NCBI GenBank assembly: GCA_049645705.1
Contig: JBARUK010000008.1
Location: 3,026-67,025 of the forward strand
Source of the DNA: JBGNFV01 sp049645705
GTDB lineage: Bacteria; Bacteroidota; Bacteroidia; Cytophagales; Cyclobacteriaceae
Length of the DNA: 64,000 nt
Reading direction: 5' to 3'
Shown here: positions 7,729 to 15,909 of the stretch, piece by piece
How the letters are laid out: each line of letters begins with the position of its first letter
How positions within the stretch are numbered: position 1 is the first letter of the stretch
The notes under the pieces: generated by a model
Told to the model about the DNA's origin: nothing
Seen by the model: only the letters and a program-made list of their open reading frames with translations
Database searches by the model: none
Made by a program: the position numbers and the translations under genes

Positions 7729-7760
7729 AAAAGGCATTCGCAGGCAAGCGGATGCCTTTT
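7729..7760. terminator. bidirectional intrinsic terminator
   Basis: AAAAGGCATTCGC (7729-7741) pairs with GCGGATGCCTTTT (7748-7760) with one wobble; A and T runs flank it. It separates the convergent lipoprotein and histidine kinase genes. Confidence 0.8.
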
Positions 7761-7764
7761 CTTT

Positions 7765-9657
7765 TCATGGCATAAATACCCAACTGTGATGCACACCTGC
7801 TTTGTCATTCATATGCCATTTTGCATTTAGCTGTCTTGTCAGGTTTTTGAATATTTTCATACCCAGACTTTCGCCGTTTTTTGGTGACTCCCGGCTTATA
7901 AAGCTGCCGTTATCTTTCACCTCCAGTTGCCATTCTCCCGATGGTATCTTTTGTAGCCTTACAAATATCTTTGGTTCCGGGTTATCTGGCACTGCATACT
8001 TAAAAGCATTTGTCAGTGCCTCATTTACCAGTAGCCCCATAAGCAGAGCCCTGTCCATATCTATGTCCAGGCGGTCTATATCATTGTACAGATCTACGGT
8101 GTTATTATACCCAAAACTATATAATACCTGGTCAGCAAGATCGGTCAGGTAAGTTTTTAAGTTCAGTGCTATATTGTTGTCCCTGTTTTGTGCCAGGTAC
8201 AGCTTGCTATGAATAGCGTTTATAGCTGTCAGCCTGTTTTTCTGGTCTCTGAGGGCCTCCCTCGTCTCGTTTGTGTTATAGCGCTTAAGTTCCAGCTCCA
8301 GTATAGACGCAAATGTTGCCAGGTTGTTCTTTACCCGGTGATACATCTCTTCGTGCAGTTGGCGTACTTCTATCTTTTGCCTTATTTCCCGTTCCTTCGC
8401 TTTCTGCTCTATAAGTCGGTTGCGGTCTGCCTGGCGATAATTTACATAAATGAACACCCCTAAAGCGGCTAATAATAAGGCAATAGTTATAGCCAGGATG
8501 ATGATAAGTTGATTGTTACGGATAGTCTCTTTTTGTCCTTTTATCGTCTGGCCCATTTGATCCACATCATACCGTACTTCCATAGCAATCATCTGTTTTT
8601 GACTTTCCATGTCCAGTATACGGTCTTCCATGATCAAAATGTCAGGTAAGAGGGCTGCTGCGCTTTCCCACTGCCCGGTGGCTTTATAATATTCAAACCG
8701 GACATGCAGGTACTCACGCTGAAGTTCGGGATCATCAGACCCGGCAACATAATTCGCCGCATCATTTATATGATTAAAAGCTACAGCATAGTGGTTTTGC
8801 TGTAACTCTAATTCGGCGAGCCGTACGTCTACATAGCCCATCTGGGCCGTGTTTTGATCTTCTCTATAGATCTTACCCGCTGAGGTGAAATATTCTTTGG
8901 CCTTAGCAAATTGACGATCCTGTAAATACGCGCGGCCAAAGGAATAAAGCGTTACTTCTCTATTGGCTGCTATGTCCATCGAGACCAGGCTATCTTTGAC
9001 TCGCATGGTCTTCTGAAAATAAATCAATGCTGAATCTATATTTCCCATCTCCAGGAAATCGGAGCTTAGGTTTTGATACGTAAAACCTATCTTATAAGAC
9101 TTAATTTGTCTGGCCATAGCCAGTGCTTTTTCATGCAGTTCAATAGCGTTTGTATAGGCCATCCTATTCTGCTCAATGTATCCGAGAGTATTGTAGGCAT
9201 TTATCAGAAGAGGGCTTTTGTTCTCAAGCCTTTCCAGTATAGCGATTGCCTCGTATAGCAGCTCCGCAGAACGTCTTTTATCATACGGGCTGTACGCCTG
9301 ACCTATATTAATTAATGTACCCGCCAGCAGCGTGTCATTACCCACTTCCCTGTAGATGTTTAGCGCCTTTTCATAACTCAGGAGGCTATTTTCCTGATCT
9401 CCCAGTTTACTATACCCGATGCCAATATTATTAAGCGATTTGGCTGCCATTATATTTTCTCCGTTTTGCAGAGCTACTTCGTGGGCTTTCTTCCAGTAGA
9501 ATATTGTAGAATCATATGCTTTTTTACTAAAAGCTTTCACGCCTTTCTCGTGATATGTATTATATAACGTAGGTGACGGCGGAGAATCTGAACAAGACCA
9601 GATTAACACAACAGGTAAGCAGAAAACTAAAAAGGTACGTAGCTTCTTTAGGATCAT
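7765..9657 (-). CDS. TPR-containing sensor histidine kinase (HisKA_2 type)
   Basis: A 630-residue protein. It opens with a lipoprotein-like signal (LVFCLPVVLIWSCSDS, Cys near residue 22), then five or six tetratricopeptide repeats (about 35-330; e.g. AAKSLNNIGIGYSKLGDQENSLLSYEKALN), a membrane segment near 385-408 (LIIILAITIALLLAALGVFIY), a coiled coil, and a HisKA_2 dimerisation domain with the phosphoacceptor His440 in MYHRVKNNLATFASILELE. The ATPase domain follows, with N-box VNEALTNAFKYA and G1-box VKDNG. Known role of the type: periplasmic TPRs sense a partner and the cytoplasmic kinase phosphorylates a response regulator. It is divergent from the LytTR regulator at 9737, its likely partner. 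Confidence 0.88.
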   Translation of the reverse strand: MILKKLRTFLVFCLPVVLIWSCSDSPPSPTLYNTYHEKGVKAFSKKAYDSTIFYWKKAHEVALQNGENIMAAKSLNNIGIGYSKLGDQENSLLSYEKALNIYREVGNDTLLAGTLINIGQAYSPYDKRRSAELLYEAIAILERLENKSPLLINAYNTLGYIEQNRMAYTNAIELHEKALAMARQIKSYKIGFTYQNLSSDFLEMGNIDSALIYFQKTMRVKDSLVSMDIAANREVTLYSFGRAYLQDRQFAKAKEYFTSAGKIYREDQNTAQMGYVDVRLAELELQQNHYAVAFNHINDAANYVAGSDDPELQREYLHVRFEYYKATGQWESAAALLPDILIMEDRILDMESQKQMIAMEVRYDVDQMGQTIKGQKETIRNNQLIIILAITIALLLAALGVFIYVNYRQADRNRLIEQKAKEREIRQKIEVRQLHEEMYHRVKNNLATFASILELELKRYNTNETREALRDQKNRLTAINAIHSKLYLAQNRDNNIALNLKTYLTDLADQVLYSFGYNNTVDLYNDIDRLDIDMDRALLMGLLVNEALTNAFKYAVPDNPEPKIFVRLQKIPSGEWQLEVKDNGSFISRESPKNGESLGMKIFKNLTRQLNAKWHMNDKAGVHHSWVFMP

Positions 9658-9736
9658 TCGCCCGGGTTTGTTCTTTATTCAGATTTTCAATTTAGAATAA
9701 AATTCTCTTTTATTGATAAAATGTTAAGTTGGCCGC

Positions 9737-10486
9737 ATGAGTGACAAAGGGTATATCCTGGTAGTGGAAGATGATCAGTTTCTGGCTGAGGCAATGCAGG
9801 ACCACCTGCAAACACTGGAATACAAAAGTGAAGTATGTGCCACCGGAGAAGAGGCCGTCCGGATCTGCCGTAAGTCTGCTCCCGATGGCATTCTGATGGA
9901 CGTTCAGCTGGCCGGAGACCTGGATGGTATAGACAGTATCCGGGAGGTAAGATCTTTCTGCCATATGCCGGTTATATTTCTTACCGCTAATGAATCAGAT
10001 GAGGTATATCAGCGTTGCCACGCTATTGCGGATAGCTTTATGTTACCCAAGCCCGTAACCTTTATTCAGCTTAAGCGACTGGTACAACAGGTATTTGTGC
10101 ACAAAACAGAGCAGAATACCTTCAGGTCTGTGACGGAAGAAGAATCCGGACTGAACGACTCCGTTTTTCTCAAAAGTGAACGGGGTAAGGAAGTCCATCA
10201 TCGCATTAAGCTTTCTGAAATTACTCATCTTAACTCCGGCAGAGCCTACTGTTATATTGTACTGACTAATGATAAAAAAATAACCTACAGTAAACCGCTG
10301 AACAAGGTGCTTGAATTAATTTCGCGTAAAGAAGGAGGTGAAAAATTTACGAGAATACACAATTCACACGCAGTCAATAAGGATCACATCACAGGATATG
10401 AAGGTAATGAGGTCATCCTCGCTCATACTATACGACTACCTATAGGCCCCAGCTACCGGGAAGATATTAAGAAATTACTTTCCTGA
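9737..10486 (+). CDS. LytTR family response regulator
   Basis: A 249-residue protein. Receiver domain residues 5-125 with acidic pocket Glu11/Asp12/Asp13, phosphorylation site Asp55 (GILMDVQLAG), the switch Thr in IFLTAN and the conserved Lys in LPKP. The LytTR DNA-binding domain spans about 145-249 (HHRIKLSEITHLNSGRAYCYIVLT, then FTRIHNSHAVNKDHI). It is transcribed divergently from the TPR kinase at 7765 with 79 bp between, which suggests shared control. Direct-repeat targets cannot be assigned. It immediately precedes the unusual three-gene cassette, which it may regulate (inference). Confidence 0.9.
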   Translation: MSDKGYILVVEDDQFLAEAMQDHLQTLEYKSEVCATGEEAVRICRKSAPDGILMDVQLAGDLDGIDSIREVRSFCHMPVIFLTANESDEVYQRCHAIADSFMLPKPVTFIQLKRLVQQVFVHKTEQNTFRSVTEEESGLNDSVFLKSERGKEVHHRIKLSEITHLNSGRAYCYIVLTNDKKITYSKPLNKVLELISRKEGGEKFTRIHNSHAVNKDHITGYEGNEVILAHTIRLPIGPSYREDIKKLLS

Positions 10487-10602
10487 TATTTTGGATAGCA
10501 GACCTGTAAGTCGGGAAATGAAAAACCCGGATCGGGATAGTTGATTTTTTTCAGGTAGCCCTGTAAGCTAATATTCGGCATACACCATTATGTACCTGTA
10601 CT

Positions 10603-11457
10603 ATGCCGGAATACAATGCTATGCAGTATAATCTGCTGATAAGGGCAGCTGCCGCCAGGGCAGAGCAGTCTTTAACTTATGAAGGACTTTCACAACTTGC
10701 TGTCGAACTCCAGGATACTGAGCATCCCGGCCCTCAGAATAAGCAGCAGAGGTGGGAAGGGCGTTACCTCAGGGATAGGCTGTCGCTGGCAGAACAAGGG
10801 AAAAACGTGTCACTTTCCGTAGCAAAGGCAGACCTTTTGGCCCGCTACGCCGGGTTTGAAAGCTTTGCTGCTTACTCTGGCAGGTATAGTCTATACTGTA
10901 ATATGATGTCTGGAAGCTTACAAAAGAGTAGTGTAACAATCCTGATATCTTCACAGCTTTATCAGGATTATATGAAAAGACTTAATCCCATCTTTGCCGT
11001 ATTAGATAATTCAGTACCACATATTCATTCCTTCGAACCGACAGACCAAGCCTGGCCCGGTGTAGAAAAAGCAGAAAGCGCAGGCATAATTATAGCGATC
11101 GCAGAAGACCTGATAACAGGTACAGACTCTACCGGGAAAATACCATCAAACTGGTTTGTATTTCCAGATGGCGATGCTGCTTCAGGTCTAAATGAGCTTC
11201 CTCCAGATAGAATAATAAAGAACGATCACGATCTGCAGCTATTGATCCTTCTGTTATGTTCTCCTCACCTCGTAGCCCTATCCAATTCCGAAATTCCATC
11301 TGCTGAAAAGGTAAATACCCTTTCTGACACTATTAACGGAACAGTTTTTCAGGGAAATGTCAGTATACAACAGGACAATAACAGTACCGGCCAGCAGTTT
11401 GTGACCAGTTCCGATGTACATATCACAAACAACAATCACTATAACCAAAAATCTTAA
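10603..11457 (+). CDS. unrecognised protein, first gene of a three-gene cassette (shared N-terminal domain, Asn/Gln-rich tail)
   Basis: A 284-residue soluble protein I do not recognise. Residues about 8-100 form a helical domain (YNLLIRAAAARAEQSLTYEGLSQLAVEL ... RYLRDRLSLAEQG ... LLARYAGFESFAAYSG) whose end resembles the helix-turn-helix-like modules at the N-terminus of many Bacteroidota proteins. Residues 108-230 look alpha/beta (SSVTILISSQLY, SAGIIIAIAEDLI, NWFVFPDG, DLQLLILLLCSP). The protein at 14395 has the same two-part arrangement. The last 50 residues (INGTVFQGNVSIQQDNN ... VHITNNNHYNQ) are polar and beta-like, and the next protein begins with a similar segment. The gap to the next gene is 6 bases, so they are co-transcribed. 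Function unknown; a signalling or conflict-system adaptor is a guess. Confidence 0.6.
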   Translation: MPEYNAMQYNLLIRAAAARAEQSLTYEGLSQLAVELQDTEHPGPQNKQQRWEGRYLRDRLSLAEQGKNVSLSVAKADLLARYAGFESFAAYSGRYSLYCNMMSGSLQKSSVTILISSQLYQDYMKRLNPIFAVLDNSVPHIHSFEPTDQAWPGVEKAESAGIIIAIAEDLITGTDSTGKIPSNWFVFPDGDAASGLNELPPDRIIKNDHDLQLLILLLCSPHLVALSNSEIPSAEKVNTLSDTINGTVFQGNVSIQQDNNSTGQQFVTSSDVHITNNNHYNQKS

Positions 11458-11463
11458 CGAGCT

Positions 11464-14304
11464 ATGAATACAGATATACTTGAAGAGCACGGTAATTTAT
11501 CAGCACAAAACGCATCAGAAATATATCAGAATGCTGATGCGCCTACCACTGTAAACGGTACTCTGATAGACGGAGATACGGAAGTCAAGGCCGATCAGGT
11601 GGCCTTTCGAGATATAAATTATCATACCATCCAAAATGGCTACAAAACAGAGTTTGCCAGATTGAGCCTGAAAGCAGACAGTGCTTACCCTGAACCTGTA
11701 TTTACTGAATTATTGATTGACAAAGTATTACATCATCGCCTATTGCTTATTGGTAGTAATCCAGCCTTTGACAAAGACCGTTATCTGAGGCACCTCGCCA
11801 GGCGCATAAAATCCGGACACATACTTCCCGTGCTCGAATTACGGGAAAACAATGAAACAGATGACGTCTTACAGGCTATTAGCCGACAGGATGATCCTGC
11901 TATTTTTCTGCTTCCCCGCATGCATCCGCGTCAGTTGGGGTATGACATTCAGCGCGTACATAACATGGCACGGCTAAAAGGACACTACATAATTATATCT
12001 ACAGTAGTATCAGCCGAATACTGGGATATTCATTCGGCCCTTATTGACGACGTATGGTTTGATATTCCGGAAAAACACATTTATTCAACAGATCAGCTAG
12101 TCAGCTATTTTTGTGCCGCTCTCAGAGAGCAGGCTCAGCAAATGCCCTGGCTTAGTTTAAATACTAATATAGCTTCATCGTTTGAGCTGGCCGAAGGTAT
12201 GAGCCTGTCCGATATCAGTATTCGCTGCGATCGTCCTGAAGAGATAGACCTCCTTATCCATATGCTGGCAGGGCTTGCCGATGCTCCCGATGCTGACAGG
12301 CTTGAGAAAATAGTGAAGCAGGTGACAGATAATAACGAAACCCTGGTAGCCAAGTGGTTCAAGACCTTGGATATGAGGCAGCAGCTCATCGCGTTGGCAG
12401 CTTCTATGATGGAAGGCATGTACGACGACCAGTTTTTTGGTATCATGAAAGAGGCAGTATTGGGTTTCTGGGAGTATCGCGATCCTACCCTTAGATGTCT
12501 GGACTATTGCGACCTTGAATTCCTGATGCTCTTTTTTGAATTCGAAGAGATACACGAAGAAAAACGTTTGCTTCGGGGTCGCTTTACCGGACAGCGTACC
12601 CATCTCATTCGTGCCGCATGGAGTACCCATCGGCGGCACATACTTGATATGATGCCTCGTCTTATCGGGCTTGTCGTACAATCTGCTAAACCCGATACCT
12701 TTGACTTTGAGCGGCTGGGTACAAGAGACCGTAGAATGGTACTTAGGCAAACCGTAAGCCATACCCTTAGTGACCTGGGATTAGTATCCTTACCATCCGT
12801 AGAAAGTCCTTTAATGGAACTAAGTGCTACTTCAGACTTGCGAATGTCGAGGGTGGCATCTAAGGCACTGGCCAGATGGAGAGAGTTCGGCCACGATGAA
12901 TTATTATTTAATACACTTGAAAGGTGGCAGGATGATGCAGATGTAAAGTCACTCGTAAAGGAATTGGCGAGGAGTCAGCGCCTTGGGCAGTTCAATCAAC
13001 GTAATTACGATGATAAAGCAATAGAATACATCAGAGCCTCTACCGTAAAAGTACTTGGCTATGCTGCTGAATACGATAAGCCCAATCAACTTGACGAAAG
13101 GATTATCGAACAACTTGTACAAATGGCCAAAGACCCATATCCCAGAGTCATTGCCGCTATCCGGGAAGCATTGCCCCGCTTTATTCACCACCATATTTTC
13201 CAGCTACGACGCGTGCTTACGGAACATATTATGCGGATAGATAACCTGGACGAACCTATAGCTACCGGTCTTAATCTTGCCTACCAGGATCACCCCCGGG
13301 ACCTGGTGCGTACAGTTGAACACTGGCTCGATATAGTGAGAGAAGATACCAGCCTGAAAAACCGGAGACATAAGATGACTATTCGTGACAAAATGCTTGC
13401 TACCATACTCGCTTTTTGGACAAAGGTCGACTATGATCATGAAGATCCCGAAAAATATAAGCGGTATGACGTAGTAGAAACATTGCACGGGTTATACCAG
13501 CAGGAGGGAAGAAAGGAACTGAAGGAGCGAATCCTGAGTACTGCTATTACCCTGCTTAGCCAGGACTGGCGTATTTCAGGAAAATTTATCATTACCTTCT
13601 TTCCGCCTTTAGACCCTGATCTAAGTGTATTTACTTCCTCTCTGTATCAAAGTTTCATAGACGAGCGAATCTCTATGAATGGAGGTGACTGTGTAGTAGA
13701 AATGAATGGAAACTACGTCAGCGCATGGTTTGAGCCTTCCTGCAGGCCGTTAACTTTTGTAGAACAAATGCTTTACCACTGGCTGGAAAGAGGAGATAAA
13801 GATATACAGAAGCTTGCTACGCTGGGTTTAGCTATGATTACTAACTTCTTTGAGCTGGAAGAACGCCGGGAGGTAGCCAGGGTTTTATTATCCGGACAGT
13901 CCGGCAGATCGGATAAGGAATACCAATCCTATAACCAAACTGCTGATCAAAACCAGGCCGCGAGCTATTCAGCGTATGATTCTGCTCCCGTTCTACCGCT
14001 TATAGATACGGAAACAGATAAGTATATAAGGAAGCTGATGAAAAAGGAGTCCTCCGCCCTGCAGGACCAGGTCCGTATGCTGTATCGGTACCTCAACTTC
14101 CGGAATACGACTGATAAAGAGTTGCTAGGCTATTTGTTTAGCCAATGGGGTACCCGGGAGGATAAAAAATTAAAAGATACTGCCTTTTACCTGCGTAGGA
14201 TCATGGTATACGACAGGCCCAAAAACCGCTCCTTATTGAAGAATATAATGATCGCTGCCCTTGCGCTTGTAGTCGGTCTTATACTGATGTCTACATGTAG
14301 TTAA
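11464..14304 (+). CDS. large unrecognised protein: degenerate NTPase-like region, helical repeats, C-terminal membrane anchor
   Basis: A 946-residue protein. Residues about 25-60 (TTVNGTLIDGDTEVKADQVAF, INYHTIQNGY) echo the C-terminal tail of the preceding protein. Residues about 85-210 have the rhythm of a STAND/AAA NTPase but lack the key residues: the Walker A position reads LLLIGSNPAFDKDRY with no GK[ST], the Walker B position reads AIFLLPRMHP with no acidic pair, and a sensor-like strand HYIIISTVV follows. The next 550 or so residues are alpha-helical and HEAT-like (e.g. DYCDLEFLMLFFEFEEIHEE, DPYPRVIAAIREALPRFI). A single hydrophobic segment ends the protein (LLKNIMIAALALVVGLILMS), predicting a tail-anchored membrane protein with its bulk in the cytoplasm. 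Likely a scaffold or inactive NTPase of a multi-protein system (inference). Confidence 0.6.
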   Translation: MNTDILEEHGNLSAQNASEIYQNADAPTTVNGTLIDGDTEVKADQVAFRDINYHTIQNGYKTEFARLSLKADSAYPEPVFTELLIDKVLHHRLLLIGSNPAFDKDRYLRHLARRIKSGHILPVLELRENNETDDVLQAISRQDDPAIFLLPRMHPRQLGYDIQRVHNMARLKGHYIIISTVVSAEYWDIHSALIDDVWFDIPEKHIYSTDQLVSYFCAALREQAQQMPWLSLNTNIASSFELAEGMSLSDISIRCDRPEEIDLLIHMLAGLADAPDADRLEKIVKQVTDNNETLVAKWFKTLDMRQQLIALAASMMEGMYDDQFFGIMKEAVLGFWEYRDPTLRCLDYCDLEFLMLFFEFEEIHEEKRLLRGRFTGQRTHLIRAAWSTHRRHILDMMPRLIGLVVQSAKPDTFDFERLGTRDRRMVLRQTVSHTLSDLGLVSLPSVESPLMELSATSDLRMSRVASKALARWREFGHDELLFNTLERWQDDADVKSLVKELARSQRLGQFNQRNYDDKAIEYIRASTVKVLGYAAEYDKPNQLDERIIEQLVQMAKDPYPRVIAAIREALPRFIHHHIFQLRRVLTEHIMRIDNLDEPIATGLNLAYQDHPRDLVRTVEHWLDIVREDTSLKNRRHKMTIRDKMLATILAFWTKVDYDHEDPEKYKRYDVVETLHGLYQQEGRKELKERILSTAITLLSQDWRISGKFIITFFPPLDPDLSVFTSSLYQSFIDERISMNGGDCVVEMNGNYVSAWFEPSCRPLTFVEQMLYHWLERGDKDIQKLATLGLAMITNFFELEERREVARVLLSGQSGRSDKEYQSYNQTADQNQAASYSAYDSAPVLPLIDTETDKYIRKLMKKESSALQDQVRMLYRYLNFRNTTDKELLGYLFSQWGTREDKKLKDTAFYLRRIMVYDRPKNRSLLKNIMIAALALVVGLILMSTCS

Positions 14305-14394
14305 AATAGTGAAGATCGCTGAAGTTGTAAGGCTTTTGGTGATCTGCAAACAGGTAACATATAATAATAACAGCCAGCTTAATATCTATACTCT

Positions 14395-15819
14395 ATGGCT
14401 GACCGCGAAAAATACCCTTCTCATTTACTACTTCTTTTGATCAGGACTTCTGCCGCCTACAAGGATTATAAGCTTGATTTTGCCGGGTTAAGAAAACTTG
14501 CTCACGATGTAGTTGAAGATCCTAACGTTAAAAAAGATTTTGGCGAGATAGCATTTGATGAGAAATACTTAAATAAAAAGTATAAACTATCTGCAGAAAC
14601 ATTGTCTTCCCGGGATGACGTGCCCGCTGCACGCAGTAAAATTCTGAGTCTTCTGACGTACAACATGTACGGGTCATTCCGGCATTTCAGTGAAAAGGCC
14701 GAAGCACTGTTCAATCTGTTCAGAGAATCACCCATAGCTTATAATATTTCCGCCTTTTCGGAAGATGATCAAAGGCTATTTATCCATTACCTTTCCGATC
14801 AAAGCCAATCATACCTCGTATCTGATCCAAAGGAGGAAGCCGTATTATCTATTTATTATCTGGGTGATGAAGAAGGTCCGTCCGGCACGGAGCAAGACCA
14901 ATTATGGCTAAAAGACTCTGTAAATGCAGGCGAAACAAGCGGAACACTACTTACCGATAGGTTTCCGATAGCCTATGTAGCTATAGCCTTGGATATATAC
15001 CTTCAACTGCCTGATACACAAGAACGAATACATGAGTTAGAAGAACCGGACGAAAAAGAAACCACACCATCAGCTATGAGATATTTACCTGTTTTATCAC
15101 CTCCCCATACACGTGAACGATCACAGATATGGAAAAGGGCATTTATAGGCATTAGTGCTGCACTGGCTGCATTACTCATTGTTTATCTTATCTTTCTGCA
15201 GCCGGAAAAAAACTATCCATCCCATGATGAAATATTAGATGGTATTGCTGAGCGTGAGCACGATATGAATGCCTTGGTACGCCAGACCTCATACCGTTCC
15301 GGCCGGATGGCGGATACTCTTGATAGTACACATGGTATTATATGGGTGGAGGCTATGTTTGATAGTACTGATACCTATTACCGCAATTACTATGGGTTTA
15401 CCAATGGATACAAGAGTATCAACTTCAAGAAAAATATCAGTAAGGCAATAGAAACAGACCTGGACCAGGTTTCGCCCTTTAATCAATATGGCTTTCAAAA
15501 ACCCGTAATGACTGAATGGATAAACATATACGATGACCCAGATACTATAGTAAGTGCGTTTGAAATAGCAGTGGGACTGGCTGAGTCAGTGACTTCGGAT
15601 GCCGAAATACTGGTACAGAGACCCGGCCGTTCAGGAGAGTATATTGTGACCGTACGATACAGATATCCCATACGATATCTTAGTATTAACTATCAGTTTG
15701 GAAAAGAAACAGATTACTATAAAATCAGAACTTGCAACTGGGTCGGGTTCATGCCGGAAGAAGACCTTATATTCCGGAAGACCGGCAGCTACTGGCAGTA
15801 TGTCGGGGTAGCCCCCTGA
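14395..15819 (+). CDS. unrecognised membrane protein, third gene of the cassette (shares N-terminal domains with the first)
   Basis: A 474-residue protein. Residues about 10-105 (LLLLLIRTSAAYKDYKLDF-A-GL-RKLA ... DEKYLNKKYKLS ... MYGSFRHFSEK) match the first cassette protein in order and spacing: LLIR-x-x-AA, L-x-[FY]-x-GL-x-x-LA, [ED]-x-[KR]-YL, G-x-F-x-x-[FY]-S. Residues 115-215 form an alpha/beta region like its counterpart. One membrane helix follows at about 247-265 (FIGISAALAALLIVYLIFL), then a 205-residue domain predicted to be outside the cytoplasm (YPSHDEILDGI ... NYYGFTNGYKSINFKKNISKAI ... VRYRYPIRYLSINYQF). A 90-bp gap separates it from the previous gene. No enzymatic motif is recognised. 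Confidence 0.6.
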   Translation: MADREKYPSHLLLLLIRTSAAYKDYKLDFAGLRKLAHDVVEDPNVKKDFGEIAFDEKYLNKKYKLSAETLSSRDDVPAARSKILSLLTYNMYGSFRHFSEKAEALFNLFRESPIAYNISAFSEDDQRLFIHYLSDQSQSYLVSDPKEEAVLSIYYLGDEEGPSGTEQDQLWLKDSVNAGETSGTLLTDRFPIAYVAIALDIYLQLPDTQERIHELEEPDEKETTPSAMRYLPVLSPPHTRERSQIWKRAFIGISAALAALLIVYLIFLQPEKNYPSHDEILDGIAEREHDMNALVRQTSYRSGRMADTLDSTHGIIWVEAMFDSTDTYYRNYYGFTNGYKSINFKKNISKAIETDLDQVSPFNQYGFQKPVMTEWINIYDDPDTIVSAFEIAVGLAESVTSDAEILVQRPGRSGEYIVTVRYRYPIRYLSINYQFGKETDYYKIRTCNWVGFMPEEDLIFRKTGSYWQYVGVAP

Positions 15820-15909
15820 TATGAGAAAGAGCCCTCAGTCTGATACTAATCTATTGCATAAATAATTGTACTTTATAGGTACTAATCACAACAACTAAAT
15901 ACCATAAAA

